Positions 35,821-44,581 of a stretch of 64,000 bases of DNA are shown here, piece by piece. Source of the DNA: Armatimonadota bacterium (GTDB taxonomy: Bacteria; Armatimonadota; Fimbriimonadia; Fimbriimonadales; Fimbriimonadaceae). Position 1 is the stretch's first letter; each line of letters starts with the position of its first letter. A model generated the notes under the pieces. That model did not search any database and was not told where the DNA came from. It saw nothing but the letters and a program-made list of their open reading frames with translations. The DNA lies in contig JAKOXK010000048.1 in NCBI GenBank assembly GCA_029781035.1, positions 53,341-117,340 of the forward strand, written 5' to 3'. The position numbers were made by a program, and so were the translations under genes.

Positions 35821-36683
35821 CAGACAAGTTCGATCAGGCTAACCTGGGGCGGACAGAACAGGCGAGGATGCATAGGGAATAGACCGCCGAGCCCCCGGTT
35901 CACGTAGACACGGTGCATCTGGCCGTGGACGAGCCCTTCGCGAAACTTGTTCCCATAAGAACTGGGAATGTGCGGCGCCCAACCCCACGGAAAGCGTATC
36001 TGCCCACCGTGCGTGTGCCCACTGATCTGGAGGTCCACCCGATAGCCTGGAGGCATCTCTTCGGCGAGGTCCGGGTTGTGTTCGAGCAGAATCCTCGGCA
36101 TGTCCTCGGGCAGGCCCCGGAAGGCCTTCCGCTCGTCTGGCAGTCCCACCCACATGTCGTCCAGTCCCACCAGCGCGAATGCGTCGCCACCCCGCTCGAC
36201 GACGGCGTGCCGATTCTCGAGGAGTTCGAGGGAGTCCGCCTCTCGGATGCGTCGTCGCACGTTTTCGGCTCCCTTGTGCCCGTCGTGGTTGCCCAGGACG
36301 CCAAAGACTCCGTGGGGCGCCCTTAAGTCGCCGATGGCGACTCGCAGGTCCGGCGTGTGCCCGCTCAACCCATAGCCGTGCACGAAGTCACCAGTCACGA
36401 CGATGAGGTCTGGCTTCTCCGCCATCGCACGCCGGCCCGCTTCCCTCACGAACTGGGGATCCATCCAGTTGCCACAGTGGAAGTCGCTGAGCTGGGCGAT
36501 CTTGAACCCTTTGAGCCCAGGGGGAAGGCCGTTGATCGAGACCTTGATGTGGTCGATCGTCAGGATGCTCGGCTCGATCAACAACGAGTCAAGTGTGAAC
36601 GCCGCCACACCGCCGATCAGGCTGCGCTTGAGCAGCTTGCGGCGGCTGATGCGTTTCGAGCCATCGTTCTGCGGCACTCCCAT
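35820..36683 (-). CDS. Metallophosphoesterase with Tat signal
   Basis: A 287-residue calcineurin-like phosphoesterase. The N-terminus has a twin-arginine motif SRRKLLK before a hydrophobic stretch, so it is probably exported folded. The metal sites are all visible: QLSDFHCG (D-x-H), VVTGDFVHG, VLGNHDGH and SGHTHGGQ. It resembles the YaeI/UDP-2,3-diacylglucosamine-hydrolase-like group that acts at membranes. I prefer ATG 36683, preceded by AGAGG at 7 nt, over a GTG further upstream. Its stop codon touches the 21-bp repeat array. Confidence 0.88.
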   Translation of the reverse strand: MGVPQNDGSKRISRRKLLKRSLIGGVAAFTLDSLLIEPSILTIDHIKVSINGLPPGLKGFKIAQLSDFHCGNWMDPQFVREAGRRAMAEKPDLIVVTGDFVHGYGLSGHTPDLRVAIGDLRAPHGVFGVLGNHDGHKGAENVRRRIREADSLELLENRHAVVERGGDAFALVGLDDMWVGLPDERKAFRGLPEDMPRILLEHNPDLAEEMPPGYRVDLQISGHTHGGQIRFPWGWAPHIPSSYGNKFREGLVHGQMHRVYVNRGLGGLFPMHPRLFCPPQVSLIELV

Positions 36684-36752
36684 ACCAACGCCTCTGCAGG
36701 ATGATCGGTTTCGCGTCCCGGCCACCAGTCCTGCGCTTCTCTCTCCAGGGCC

Positions 36753-37583
36753 TTACGGCTTGCCGGACCGGAAGGCAGACAGCTCCGCCTTGGCCTTTTC
36801 CCCGACCTCGGTCAGATCCTTGAGCCAGGTCTTCTTGTAGGGTCTTAGCGCGTGGACGATCGCCTCGGTCACGGCGAGGTTCCGGTACCACTTGTGGTCG
36901 GCGGGCACCACATGCCAGGGGGCTTCCGCTGAGGCGCACTTGCCGATCGCGTCCTCGTAGGCTTCTTGGTAACGGCTCCATTGCTCTCGCTCCTTCCAAT
37001 CGCCTACCGAGAGTTTCCATGCCTTTTCAACCTCCTTTTCCCGGTCGAGCAGCCGCTCCTCCTGCTCCTTCTTACTGATGTGAAGGAAGAACTTGAGAAC
37101 GATCGTGTTAGAGGCTGTAAGAAGGGACTCGAACGTGTTGATTTGAGCGTAGCGCCCGTGCCACACGTCCTTAGGGACGAGTTCGTGAACCCGGACTACG
37201 AGTACGTCCTCGTAATGCGAGCGATTGAAGACCGCTATCTCCCCCTTGCCCGGTGCCTGCTGATGGATCCGCCACAGGAAGTCGTGAGCCAACTCGTGCG
37301 CGGTCGGGACTTTGAACGAAGCGACCCGGCAGCTCTGGGCGTGGGTGTAGTTCAGGAAGTGGCGGATCGTCCCGTCCTTGCCGCTCGTGTCCATCCCCTG
37401 CAAGACAAGGAGGAGGGAATGCTGGCCCGCAAAGAAGAGGAGGTCGAGGAGCTCTTCCATCTCGGATGCGAGTTTCTGGGTCTCCGCCAACGCCTCTTCT
37501 TTCGTCATGCCCTTGGGCGGATCAGTATCGATCTCTTTGAGGTTGACCTTCTGGACGCGGTCGATCTTGTGGGCATGGGCCAT
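36753..37583 (-). CDS. Polyphosphate kinase 2 family protein
   Basis: A 276-residue PPK2 class I-like enzyme that transfers phosphate between polyphosphate and nucleotides. Walker A is GMDTSGKDGTIRH near residue 77, Walker B-like FNRSHYEDVLVVRVH follows, and the lid region is HISKKEQEERLLDRE. The frame extends upstream across the tRNA-Ser, but ATG 37583 is chosen because it begins a good N-terminus (MAHAHKIDRVQKV) and an AATACT hexamer sits 6 nt before it. It is followed by the metallophosphoesterase gene on the same strand after 69 bp. Confidence 0.88.
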   Translation of the reverse strand: MAHAHKIDRVQKVNLKEIDTDPPKGMTKEEALAETQKLASEMEELLDLLFFAGQHSLLLVLQGMDTSGKDGTIRHFLNYTHAQSCRVASFKVPTAHELAHDFLWRIHQQAPGKGEIAVFNRSHYEDVLVVRVHELVPKDVWHGRYAQINTFESLLTASNTIVLKFFLHISKKEQEERLLDREKEVEKAWKLSVGDWKEREQWSRYQEAYEDAIGKCASAEAPWHVVPADHKWYRNLAVTEAIVHALRPYKKTWLKDLTEVGEKAKAELSAFRSGKP

Positions 37584-37589
37584 GGCCAC

Positions 37590-37595
37590 AGTATT
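37590..37595 (-). promoter_or_regulatory. -10-like element (AATACT) for PPK2
   Basis: Minus-strand AATACT then 6 nt then ATG 37583; a four-of-six match, so weaker than others here. Confidence 0.4.
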
Positions 37596-37677
37596 GACGG
37601 TCCGAAGCTCCGAAGTGAAAGCCGATGGCCTCAAAAGCGGAGGGCGAAAGGCCACCGTCGATTTTTCACGGAAAGAC

Positions 37678-37768
<91 letters not shown>

Positions 37769-37805
37769 CGGGAAGACGATTATGGACCGTGACGCTGGGC
37801 TACGG

Positions 37806-39854
37806 CTAGGGCGTAGACGCCAAGGCGGCCAAAGCCTCCTCAACCTTCATCGGACCCTGGACTCCACGGGAAGAGCATAGGTACACGCCGTCGCCTTTGG
37901 CCTGCAAGTCCTTGCGTACACCGCCGAGGGCCGGAAACACCATGGCGCTGGGGGCGGCTGCATTCAGCTTCGCCGCGACGCCGACGGCACCGGGCCCGGT
38001 CACGACGCAGTACTGGTCCCGCGACGTCTCGACCGTGGCCAACAAAATGCTTCCAAGTCCAAACCGGATGGTCTTGGATAGCCCCGCGTACCGTCCGACG
38101 GCCTTCTGGGCCGCCAGCTTGAAGGTCTCGCCCACGTCGGTGTCTCGCAACACGCAGGAGTAGGCTTGAAGCAGGCGGACAGTCTGTCCCTCGATGGACT
38201 CTCGGGCCCCGTCGACAACAGAAGGAAGTCCGGTCCATGACGCGCCAGCCAAACGCCTCTCTCTTGGAATGGCCAGCCAAGTGCCGTCGGTTCCCGAATC
38301 GAACAGGCTTAATGCACGACTGAGGACGGCCCTCCCAGATCCCAACGCTCGCTCGTCGCCTGTGGCGAGGTACTGAGACAGCATGGCGTCGGCAAAAGCC
38401 GCATAGTCGCCGAGGAACGGCGTTTCCAAGATGTCGGGGTTCTGGCGATGGATGACGACGTCTGTTCCAGCCAGGCATTGCCAGACACTCGGCAACAGGC
38501 AAGCGATCTGCTGTTGCCGCTGCCGGTCGCCCATGAGCCTTGCCGCCTCCGACAGGCGGGCAAAAAGCGTGCACACCGTCTCGGTACTACCCTCCCCACT
38601 CAATTCGGGCCCGTTGCCCGAACTACCCTTTCGAAGTTCCTTGAACGCTTCATCGTAGGAACTGGCCCGAGACACGAAGTCAACCGGATCGACGATTCGA
38701 ACCACCATCGATGGGTTCGTCGAAGGGTTGATCCCCAACCTGTCGCGGAGGAACCCCACCGACGGGTTGGTCGTCTGACTTGGCCTCACCGAATACCAAG
38801 GGTTCCTGCTGAGGACGAACGGGTCGGCCCAGGAACAACTCCACGACTTCTCACCATCCCAGAACTGGGCCAACACGCCGTCCCACACCCGCGGAAAGAC
38901 GGCGGTCAGAAATGGATCTTGACCTCGTGCAGCGATGCCGGAGAGAGCGGCGACCATGTCGGCGTTCTCCACGGCGACCTTGTCATACCTTTGCCCACCT
39001 GACAGTCCTTGAGCCGTCCTGAAGAAGCCGCCGTACTTCCAGTCGATGAGAGTCGAAGTAGCGACCCGCTTCATGCCGCTCGCCACGTCGTCGGAGAATC
39101 CCGCCGCTTGGAGAAAACGCCACTCCCAAGGGCCCAGCCTCGCCAAACCATTGACCATGAAGCCATACGGCGTTTTCGCTCCCTCAAGAAGAGAGGAAAC
39201 GTAGAACCGAAGGTCCGCACCGTCGACATTGGCTGATCCGGTGAGCAGCTCTCGCTCTGAACGCATCTCCGCCTCCAAGTCGGCCGAAACCGAAGTGCCT
39301 GCCGGTGTGTTCCCGTTCTGAGCAGCGGTCAACAGAGTCTGGAAGGACACGAAGTCGAACTTCTGATCAGGCCGAGACCGTGCTAGCCAGGCAAGCGGCC
39401 GCCCATCGGGACGGAGGACAACGACGTACCATCCCGGATCCACTCCGCTAGCAGCGAAGGCAAGGGGAAAGGGTCCCTGAGCCCACTCGGGGTGGATCGT
39501 AGAGTCGATCCTGAGTGGGACGAACTCTCGGTTCAGCCTCTCTGCGACCTCTGAGTCGCCCAGGACACTCCTGTCAAAGTAACGGCCGGTCTGGTTCCAC
39601 ACGGTGCCGACGACGGCAACCACTGGCTTGTCGTATCGACGTGCCTCAGCAAACGGTTGATCTTGGAGCGTCCGCCAATGGATTCGTTGAAGGGCCGCCT
39701 GCGCCATGAACCCACCTGGGAGCGACGCGACGGGATTGGGGTCGGGGGGTGGGATGAGCGGCCGGAGCAAAGCCGAGGCTGTGAAGACGGCAGCGAGCGT
39801 CACCGTTGTTCCAACGACGGCCGGATACGTCCGCCTGGCGCCCCACGTAGCCAT
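37806..39854 (-). CDS. DUF255/YyaL-like protein without the CxxC, membrane-anchored
   Basis: A 682-residue protein with an N-terminal membrane anchor (VVGTTVTLAAVFTASALL). Residues 55-190 match the thioredoxin-like DUF255 domain of the YyaL/SPATA20 family: IHWRTLQDQPFAEARRYDKP, then LNREFVPLRID. Where family members have the CHWCHVM motif this protein reads WNQTGRYFDR, so the redox cysteines are missing. The C-terminal half is an alpha/alpha-barrel-like region (WKYGGFFRTAQG). A CATAAT box lies 8 nt before the ATG. It is divergent from gatC across 33 bp. Confidence 0.72.
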   Translation of the reverse strand: MATWGARRTYPAVVGTTVTLAAVFTASALLRPLIPPPDPNPVASLPGGFMAQAALQRIHWRTLQDQPFAEARRYDKPVVAVVGTVWNQTGRYFDRSVLGDSEVAERLNREFVPLRIDSTIHPEWAQGPFPLAFAASGVDPGWYVVVLRPDGRPLAWLARSRPDQKFDFVSFQTLLTAAQNGNTPAGTSVSADLEAEMRSERELLTGSANVDGADLRFYVSSLLEGAKTPYGFMVNGLARLGPWEWRFLQAAGFSDDVASGMKRVATSTLIDWKYGGFFRTAQGLSGGQRYDKVAVENADMVAALSGIAARGQDPFLTAVFPRVWDGVLAQFWDGEKSWSCSWADPFVLSRNPWYSVRPSQTTNPSVGFLRDRLGINPSTNPSMVVRIVDPVDFVSRASSYDEAFKELRKGSSGNGPELSGEGSTETVCTLFARLSEAARLMGDRQRQQQIACLLPSVWQCLAGTDVVIHRQNPDILETPFLGDYAAFADAMLSQYLATGDERALGSGRAVLSRALSLFDSGTDGTWLAIPRERRLAGASWTGLPSVVDGARESIEGQTVRLLQAYSCVLRDTDVGETFKLAAQKAVGRYAGLSKTIRFGLGSILLATVETSRDQYCVVTGPGAVGVAAKLNAAAPSAMVFPALGGVRKDLQAKGDGVYLCSSRGVQGPMKVEEALAALASTP

Positions 39855-39862
39855 ACCGGCCC

Positions 39863-39868
39863 ATTATG
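39863..39868 (-). promoter_or_regulatory. -10 element (CATAAT) for the DUF255-like gene
   Basis: Minus-strand CATAAT, 8 nt before ATG 39854. Only 7 bp separate it from the gatC TATAAT on the other strand. Confidence 0.55.
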
Positions 39869-39875
39869 CGACGGT

Positions 39876-39881
39876 TATAAT
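39876..39881 (+). promoter_or_regulatory. Consensus -10 (TATAAT) for gatC-gatA
   Basis: Perfect TATAAT, 6 nt, then ATG 39888. The start codon would be at the first transcribed base. Confidence 0.75.
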
Positions 39882-39887
39882 GGTTGT

Positions 39888-40178
39888 ATGTCGATATCCC
39901 TGGACGAAGTGCGCCATGTGGCCCGCCTCGCCCGCCTCGAACTGGATGAGGCCGAGTTGGTCGCGTTTCAGAGTGAACTGAACGCGCTGCTGGGTCATTT
40001 CCAGGACATCCGGGGCATCGACGTGTACGGCCAGTCGCCCCATTCGCGTTCGTCTGCCCTACAAAACGTTTGGGCCGACGACGACACTTGGCCGTCGCTC
40101 CCCCGAGGTTCGGCGCTCCAAAACGCAGGCGTGACGAAGGCGGGGCTCTTCATCGTCCCGACGATCATCGAGGAGTAG
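39888..40178 (+). CDS. gatC: Asp/Glu-tRNA(Asn/Gln) amidotransferase subunit C
   Basis: A 96-residue GatC, the usual size. It begins SISLDEVRHVARLARLEL, the family's first helix, has the FQSELNALLGHFQDI segment, and the linker that wraps GatA follows. It helps fold GatA in the complex which converts Glu-tRNA(Gln) or Asp-tRNA(Asn) to the amidated form. gatA follows after 3 bp; gatB is not in the window. Promoter as described at 39876. Confidence 0.93.
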   Translation: MSISLDEVRHVARLARLELDEAELVAFQSELNALLGHFQDIRGIDVYGQSPHSRSSALQNVWADDDTWPSLPRGSALQNAGVTKAGLFIVPTIIEE

Positions 40179-40181
40179 CCT

Positions 40182-41633
40182 TTGCTCACTCAGTTGAGCG
40201 CGTCTGAGCTTGCGGCCAAGCTCAAATCACGGGAAACCTCAGCGATCGAGGTCGCCGAAGCCCACTTGGCACGCATCGACCAGATGGATGGAGAAGTCGG
40301 CGCTTATCTGGAAGTCTGTCGAGAGGCTGCTCTTGAGTCGGCCCGTCTGGCTCAAGCTCGGTTGGATGAACACACTGACGGCCCCTTGACAGGAATACCG
40401 ATCGCAGTCAAAGACAATCTCTCGACTCTTGGGATCGAGACCACTTGTGCATCGCGGATTCTCGAGGGTTACGTTCCGCCCTTCGACGCCACGGTCGTCT
40501 CGAAGTTGAAAGAGGCCGGGATGGTCCTCTTGGGCAAGACAAACCTGGACGAGTTCGCCATGGGGACTTCGTGCGAGAACTCGGCCCTCAAGGTCACACG
40601 AAACCCGTGGGATCCCGACCGCTCTCCCGGAGGAAGCTCGGGAGGTTCGGCTGCTGCCGTCGCGGCCGAACTGGCCCCGATGGCCCTGGGCTCCGACACA
40701 GGAGGCTCCATCCGAATGCCAGCCGCACTGTGCGGGATCGTGGGGTTCAAACCGACCTATGGACGCGTCTCTCGGTACGGCCTCGTTGCGTTCGGATCAA
40801 GCCTTGACCAAGTCGGTCCCCTCGCCAGGACGGTCGAAGACGCTGCCAGTCTTGCGGCGGCCGTTTCGGGCCACGACCCAAGCGATAGCACCTCACTTCG
40901 CGACAGCGCGATCCGAACCGACGGTCTCAAGAACGGCTCACTCAAGGGGGTCAAGGTCGGCCTCCCGAAGCAACTGATGTCGGACGCCGTGCAACCCGGG
41001 GTACGAGACGCATTTGACATGGCCCTGGAGGCACTCGTCCGCGAAGGCGCCCTGGTCGACGAAGTCGATCTACCCAGCATCGAGTACGGCGTAACGACTT
41101 ATTATGTGATAGCCCCTGCCGAAGCTAGTAGCAACTTGGCCCGGTTTGACGGCATCCGGTTTGGCGCCCAACGGACAGGCGAAGGGCACATCGGGAACGT
41201 CAGTGCCACTCGGGGTCAACTTTTCGGCCATGAAGTGAAACTGAGGATCATGGTCGGTACGTACGCCCTTTCGGCGGGGTACTACGACGATTACTACGTA
41301 CGCGCCCAGCAGGTGCGATCGATGATGTCTGACGAATTCAACCGCGCGTTCAGCGACTATGACTGTCTGCTGTCTCCGACGTCGCCGGTCGTCGCCTTTC
41401 GCCTCGGTGAACTGCGCGACGACCAGATGGCCCTCAAGATGCTTGACCTTTGCACGATTCCGGCAAACCTGGGAGGATTCCCCTCCATCTCGTTGCCTTG
41501 CGGGTTCTCCCAAGACTTGCCGGTCGGGATGTGTTTGACCGGGCCCGTGAACAGCGACGAGCGGCTCCTTCAAATCGCCTATGCTTGCGAACAGGGCCTC
41601 CCCTGGGGCTACCGCCGACCGCCGATGCCTTGA
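40182..41633 (+). CDS. gatA: Asp/Glu-tRNA(Asn/Gln) amidotransferase subunit A
   Basis: A 483-residue amidase that releases ammonia from glutamine for the amidotransferase. The Ser-cis-Ser-Lys triad is readable: Lys in AVKDNLST, the Ser-rich signature PGGSSGGSAAAVAAE and GSDTGGSIRMPA. The start is TTG at 40182, preceded by GAGGAG at a good distance, unlike the leaderless gatC. Normal length. The next gene starts 5 bp after the stop codon. Confidence 0.95.
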   Translation: MLTQLSASELAAKLKSRETSAIEVAEAHLARIDQMDGEVGAYLEVCREAALESARLAQARLDEHTDGPLTGIPIAVKDNLSTLGIETTCASRILEGYVPPFDATVVSKLKEAGMVLLGKTNLDEFAMGTSCENSALKVTRNPWDPDRSPGGSSGGSAAAVAAELAPMALGSDTGGSIRMPAALCGIVGFKPTYGRVSRYGLVAFGSSLDQVGPLARTVEDAASLAAAVSGHDPSDSTSLRDSAIRTDGLKNGSLKGVKVGLPKQLMSDAVQPGVRDAFDMALEALVREGALVDEVDLPSIEYGVTTYYVIAPAEASSNLARFDGIRFGAQRTGEGHIGNVSATRGQLFGHEVKLRIMVGTYALSAGYYDDYYVRAQQVRSMMSDEFNRAFSDYDCLLSPTSPVVAFRLGELRDDQMALKMLDLCTIPANLGGFPSISLPCGFSQDLPVGMCLTGPVNSDERLLQIAYACEQGLPWGYRRPPMP

Positions 41634-41638
41634 AGTCC

Positions 41639-42574
41639 ATGGACGAAATCCGACGACGCGACACTGTCTGTTTCCTGAGGGAGCTCGTAGCTGGCCCCCG
41701 AATCTTCGGATATGCCTTTTTCGGCTTCTTGACCTTTGTGTTCGCGCACCCGTGGAGTCCGTTCCTTCTGTGGCAGCCCTACTTCTTCTGGATGGTCTTC
41801 ATCGGCCTCAACGTTTGGGGCGCTCATCGGGCAAGTCTGCCGAAGAGGTTTCAATCTCAGCGGTTCCACTTTCTCTGGTCCGCTTGTCAGGAGCGGCACA
41901 GCCGGTTCAAGACGGCTTTGCGCCAGTTGAGCCGTAAGGGCGTGGCCGACCTGCAGGAGCTTCCCAGGACAATAGAGGCGGTTTCAGACGAACTCTATCG
42001 AGCCCTGCGGCGCGCGGACATCGTGGCGAACGAGGTCGTGGCCAGTGAGGGCTGGCTCGTGGCACAACCCCGCCTCGGGCAGCCGATGAGCGCCGATCCC
42101 CAAGCCCAAGAGCTCTATCGCATCGCCGACAAGAACATCGCTGAGTACCGAGTGCACTATCAGGGGGTCATGGCTGGAGTTCAACGCACGGAGGCTCAAG
42201 CCGCTGTCTTCACTACGACTCTGGACACTTTGCGAATGAAAATGCTCAGCTATCGACTCGTCGGCCGCGAAACCGAATCGCCGACCCAAGAGTTCCTGGC
42301 GGCATTGACTGAGGCTCGGATGCAGTTGGAGTCGATCGACAAGGCTTTGGAGGAACTGGACCTGACGCCTTTCCCTCGAACCATCTCAGTCGTGCCTGAC
42401 GACGTCCTCATCAGTGGCGACGCTCCACCGCACTCTGTTCCCACCGCGTCTCCGCCCACTCCCGAGAGTCTCGACGAACTGTCTCAGAGGCTGAAGCTCG
42501 TGCCACCGCCCATCCCGGAAAAGGAGCCCGCTCGCGAACAACGCGAAATCGGGGGCGAGAATCAGTGGCACTGA
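41639..42574 (+). CDS. Hypothetical membrane protein
   Basis: A 311-residue protein. Two hydrophobic segments near residues 22-40 and 45-62 (FGYAFFGFLTFVFAHPW; LLWQPYFFWMVFIGLNVW) suggest a membrane hairpin. The rest is a long helical, possibly coiled-coil region, and a Pro-rich tail (SPPTPESLDEL; LVPPPIPEKEP). I do not recognise a family. ATG 41639 starts just after the gatA stop; ispE starts inside its last 10 bp, so gatC-gatA-this gene-ispE look like one unit. Confidence 0.7.
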   Translation: MDEIRRRDTVCFLRELVAGPRIFGYAFFGFLTFVFAHPWSPFLLWQPYFFWMVFIGLNVWGAHRASLPKRFQSQRFHFLWSACQERHSRFKTALRQLSRKGVADLQELPRTIEAVSDELYRALRRADIVANEVVASEGWLVAQPRLGQPMSADPQAQELYRIADKNIAEYRVHYQGVMAGVQRTEAQAAVFTTTLDTLRMKMLSYRLVGRETESPTQEFLAALTEARMQLESIDKALEELDLTPFPRTISVVPDDVLISGDAPPHSVPTASPPTPESLDELSQRLKLVPPPIPEKEPAREQREIGGENQWH

Positions 42575-43386
42575 GTGTCGTGTGTCCAGCCAAAGTCAAC
42601 GTGTTCTTGTCGATCGGGGGGCCCGACGCCACCGGCTACCATCCACTCCGGTCAGTCTTCCAGACGGTCAGTCTCGCCGACGAACTGCATCTCGAGGTCG
42701 GACAAGAGGACGCTTTCGTATGCGACTGCGACGAAGTCCCGATTGAGAACACGGTGACCAAGGCCTGGAGACTGTCTCGTGAGTACAACGATATCCCTCG
42801 GCTCCGTGTCACCTTGAAGAAGCGCATTCCCGCGCGGTCAGGACTCGGCGGCGGCAGTTCAGACGCGGCGGGTTTCCTTCGTGGCCTTACACACCTCCTG
42901 AAAGGGCGCTTCACACAGGACGAGGCTCGGGAAGTCGCCACGGCGGTTGGAGCCGACGTCCCCTTTTTCCTGATTGGAGGGACGGCCAGGGCCACGGGCT
43001 ACGGCGAAGTCTTGACGCCCCTCCCAGACGGCGATCCTTGCCACCTTCTCATCGTGATGCCACAAGCTTCATCGGTGTCGACGCCTGAGGCCTATGCGGC
43101 CCTTGACCGCGTTCCTCGGCCGTTTCTGGACTTTCCTGACACCGTTTGGAGCCAGCACAACGACTTTGAGCTTGTCGCGCCCGCCGCCTGCCTTGAAGCG
43201 ATCGAGTGGATGCGGCGCCGAGGTTCCCAGCTGTGCGGTCTCACCGGCTCTGGGGCGGCCGTGTTCGGTGTTTTCGATTCAAACGCGGATGCCCACGATG
43301 CCGCTGGAGCCTGGAGTTGCGAAATGCTAGGATCGTTCTGGGTCTGTCACACCCTGAACCGGAAGGAAAGTCTATGGATGTCGTGA
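42565..43386 (+). CDS. ispE: 4-diphosphocytidyl-2-C-methyl-D-erythritol kinase
   Basis: A 273-residue GHMP kinase of the non-mevalonate isoprenoid pathway, phosphorylating CDP-methylerythritol. The ATP motif PARSGLGGGSSDAAGFLR is near residue 90, the N-terminal CPAKVNVFLSIGG and the C-terminal GLTGSGAAVFGVF are typical. The start is GTG, overlapping the previous gene by 10 bp. The following NTP-transferase gene overlaps its end by 13 bp, so translation is coupled. Confidence 0.92.
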   Translation: MALSVVCPAKVNVFLSIGGPDATGYHPLRSVFQTVSLADELHLEVGQEDAFVCDCDEVPIENTVTKAWRLSREYNDIPRLRVTLKKRIPARSGLGGGSSDAAGFLRGLTHLLKGRFTQDEAREVATAVGADVPFFLIGGTARATGYGEVLTPLPDGDPCHLLIVMPQASSVSTPEAYAALDRVPRPFLDFPDTVWSQHNDFELVAPAACLEAIEWMRRRGSQLCGLTGSGAAVFGVFDSNADAHDAAGAWSCEMLGSFWVCHTLNRKESLWMS

Positions 43387-44105
43387 TTCTTGCTGGCGGA
43401 AAGTGCGATCCGGAGTTGGAGCAGCTTACGGGTGTGAGCTACCGTGGTGACATCCCCTATGAGGGCCACACAATGGCCGAAACCGTGCTGGCGGCTGTCA
43501 GCAGCGTCGGTGAGCCGATTCTCGTCGGAGGATCACCAGGGCTTCATGAACGTCAGGTACCGGCTGGCGACACCTTTATCCGGAGCATCCGCAACGGGCT
43601 TGAGGCGGTCAAGACCGAGACCTTCCTTCTGGCGACCGTCGACCTCCCCTGCCTGACTGCCGAAGCGGTGACGGATTTCGTCAGCCGCTGTGACACATCG
43701 GCTGGCCTCAACTACCCCATCATCCGGGCCGAAGACTGTGAGAAGGCGTTTCCGGGGATGAAGCGGACTACGCTCAAACTGCGCGAAGGCGAGTTCACCG
43801 GAGGCAATCTCGGGTTGATGAGGACGAACCTGATGCGTTCAGCCTTACCGGTGCTGGAAAGGGCGTATTCCGCGAGGAAGAGTCCGCTCAAACTCGCCGG
43901 GATCATCGGCTATGGACTCCTTGGGCGCGTGATTGTCGGCAGCCTGTGTCCCTGGACCCTCACTCTGGGATCACTCGAGAAGAAGGTCGGCCGCTTCCTG
44001 GGGGTTCCTGTCAAGGCGATCGCAACCCCGTACGCTGAGATCGGGGCAGACATTGACAACGCAACTCAGTACTTGTGCCTGAAAAACCTGAGGAAGTCAG
44101 CCTAA
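43374..44105 (+). CDS. MobA-like NTP transferase domain protein
   Basis: A 243-residue nucleotidyltransferase-fold protein. It begins MDVVILAGGKCD, a shortened form of the GT-A nucleotide-binding motif, and has ETFLLATVDLPCLTAEAV, equivalent to the metal-binding segment. It may transfer CMP or GMP; next to ispE a link with isoprenoid precursor synthesis is possible, but it is not IspD-like in its signature. The ATG has GGAAGG about 7 nt upstream and overlaps ispE by 13 bp. Confidence 0.8.
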   Translation: MDVVILAGGKCDPELEQLTGVSYRGDIPYEGHTMAETVLAAVSSVGEPILVGGSPGLHERQVPAGDTFIRSIRNGLEAVKTETFLLATVDLPCLTAEAVTDFVSRCDTSAGLNYPIIRAEDCEKAFPGMKRTTLKLREGEFTGGNLGLMRTNLMRSALPVLERAYSARKSPLKLAGIIGYGLLGRVIVGSLCPWTLTLGSLEKKVGRFLGVPVKAIATPYAEIGADIDNATQYLCLKNLRKSA

Positions 44106-44123
44106 CTGACCGAAGACACAAGT

Positions 44124-44372
44124 GTGCAGTTAGACTTCGCTGACAGAGGTCTGCCGGACACCCGGTTGATCGAAAGGTTTCTCCTGTCGCTCAACGGCGT
44201 GCTCTACGCCAAAGCGTGGGAGCGCCATGGACAAATCCTGGCGTCAGTGACGGTGCTGGAGGATGCCCATTGCGACGATACGGGGCTCCAAGAAGCCTGC
44301 ATGGCTGAACTGGGGCCAAGTCTGACGCCGGCCCTCATCATGATCGAGCGCGCGATGCGGCCCGCTGCTTAG
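44124..44372 (+). CDS. Small hypothetical protein
   Basis: An 82-residue frame starting with GTG, 18 bp after the NTP-transferase gene. It reads as a short alpha/beta protein (RLIERFLLSLNGVLYAKAWE; ILASVTVLED) with no known signature. Its stop overlaps the convergent small gene by 4 bp. Plausible as the last gene of the ispE unit. Confidence 0.6.
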   Translation: MQLDFADRGLPDTRLIERFLLSLNGVLYAKAWERHGQILASVTVLEDAHCDDTGLQEACMAELGPSLTPALIMIERAMRPAA

Positions 44373-44581
44373 TCCTCGGTGTCCTCGTCGTCGTCGTCAA
44401 ACGCGTCGTCTGCGGTCAGAGCCTCGTCGTGGTCAGGGTCTCGAACAGGTTCCAAGGACACCTGCGTGATCGCTTTGACTGTGCGGTTCGGGCAATTGTT
44501 GCAGACGAACTGAACGGTCGTGCCGGCCAGCCAAGAGGGCACCTTGTCGAGCGTCTTGCCACATGTGCAGTTGACCATCAT
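44369..44581 (-). CDS. Small zinc-ribbon-like protein
   Basis: A 70-residue protein with CTCGKTL near the N-terminus and VCNNCPN about 20 residues later, which would make a four-Cys zinc ribbon. The C-terminal 25 residues are almost all acidic (DDAFDDDDEDTED). It overlaps the upstream membrane protein gene by 4 bp. A role as a small nucleic-acid or protein adapter is possible, not shown. Confidence 0.7.
   Translation of the reverse strand: MMVNCTCGKTLDKVPSWLAGTTVQFVCNNCPNRTVKAITQVSLEPVRDPDHDEALTADDAFDDDDEDTED

Noticed and set aside
35577..35882. Open frame through the 21-bp repeat, giving QVPQVSR-like heptapeptides
   Set aside because: A 21-bp period keeps any frame open. Both strands and several frames are open, and no start signal is present.
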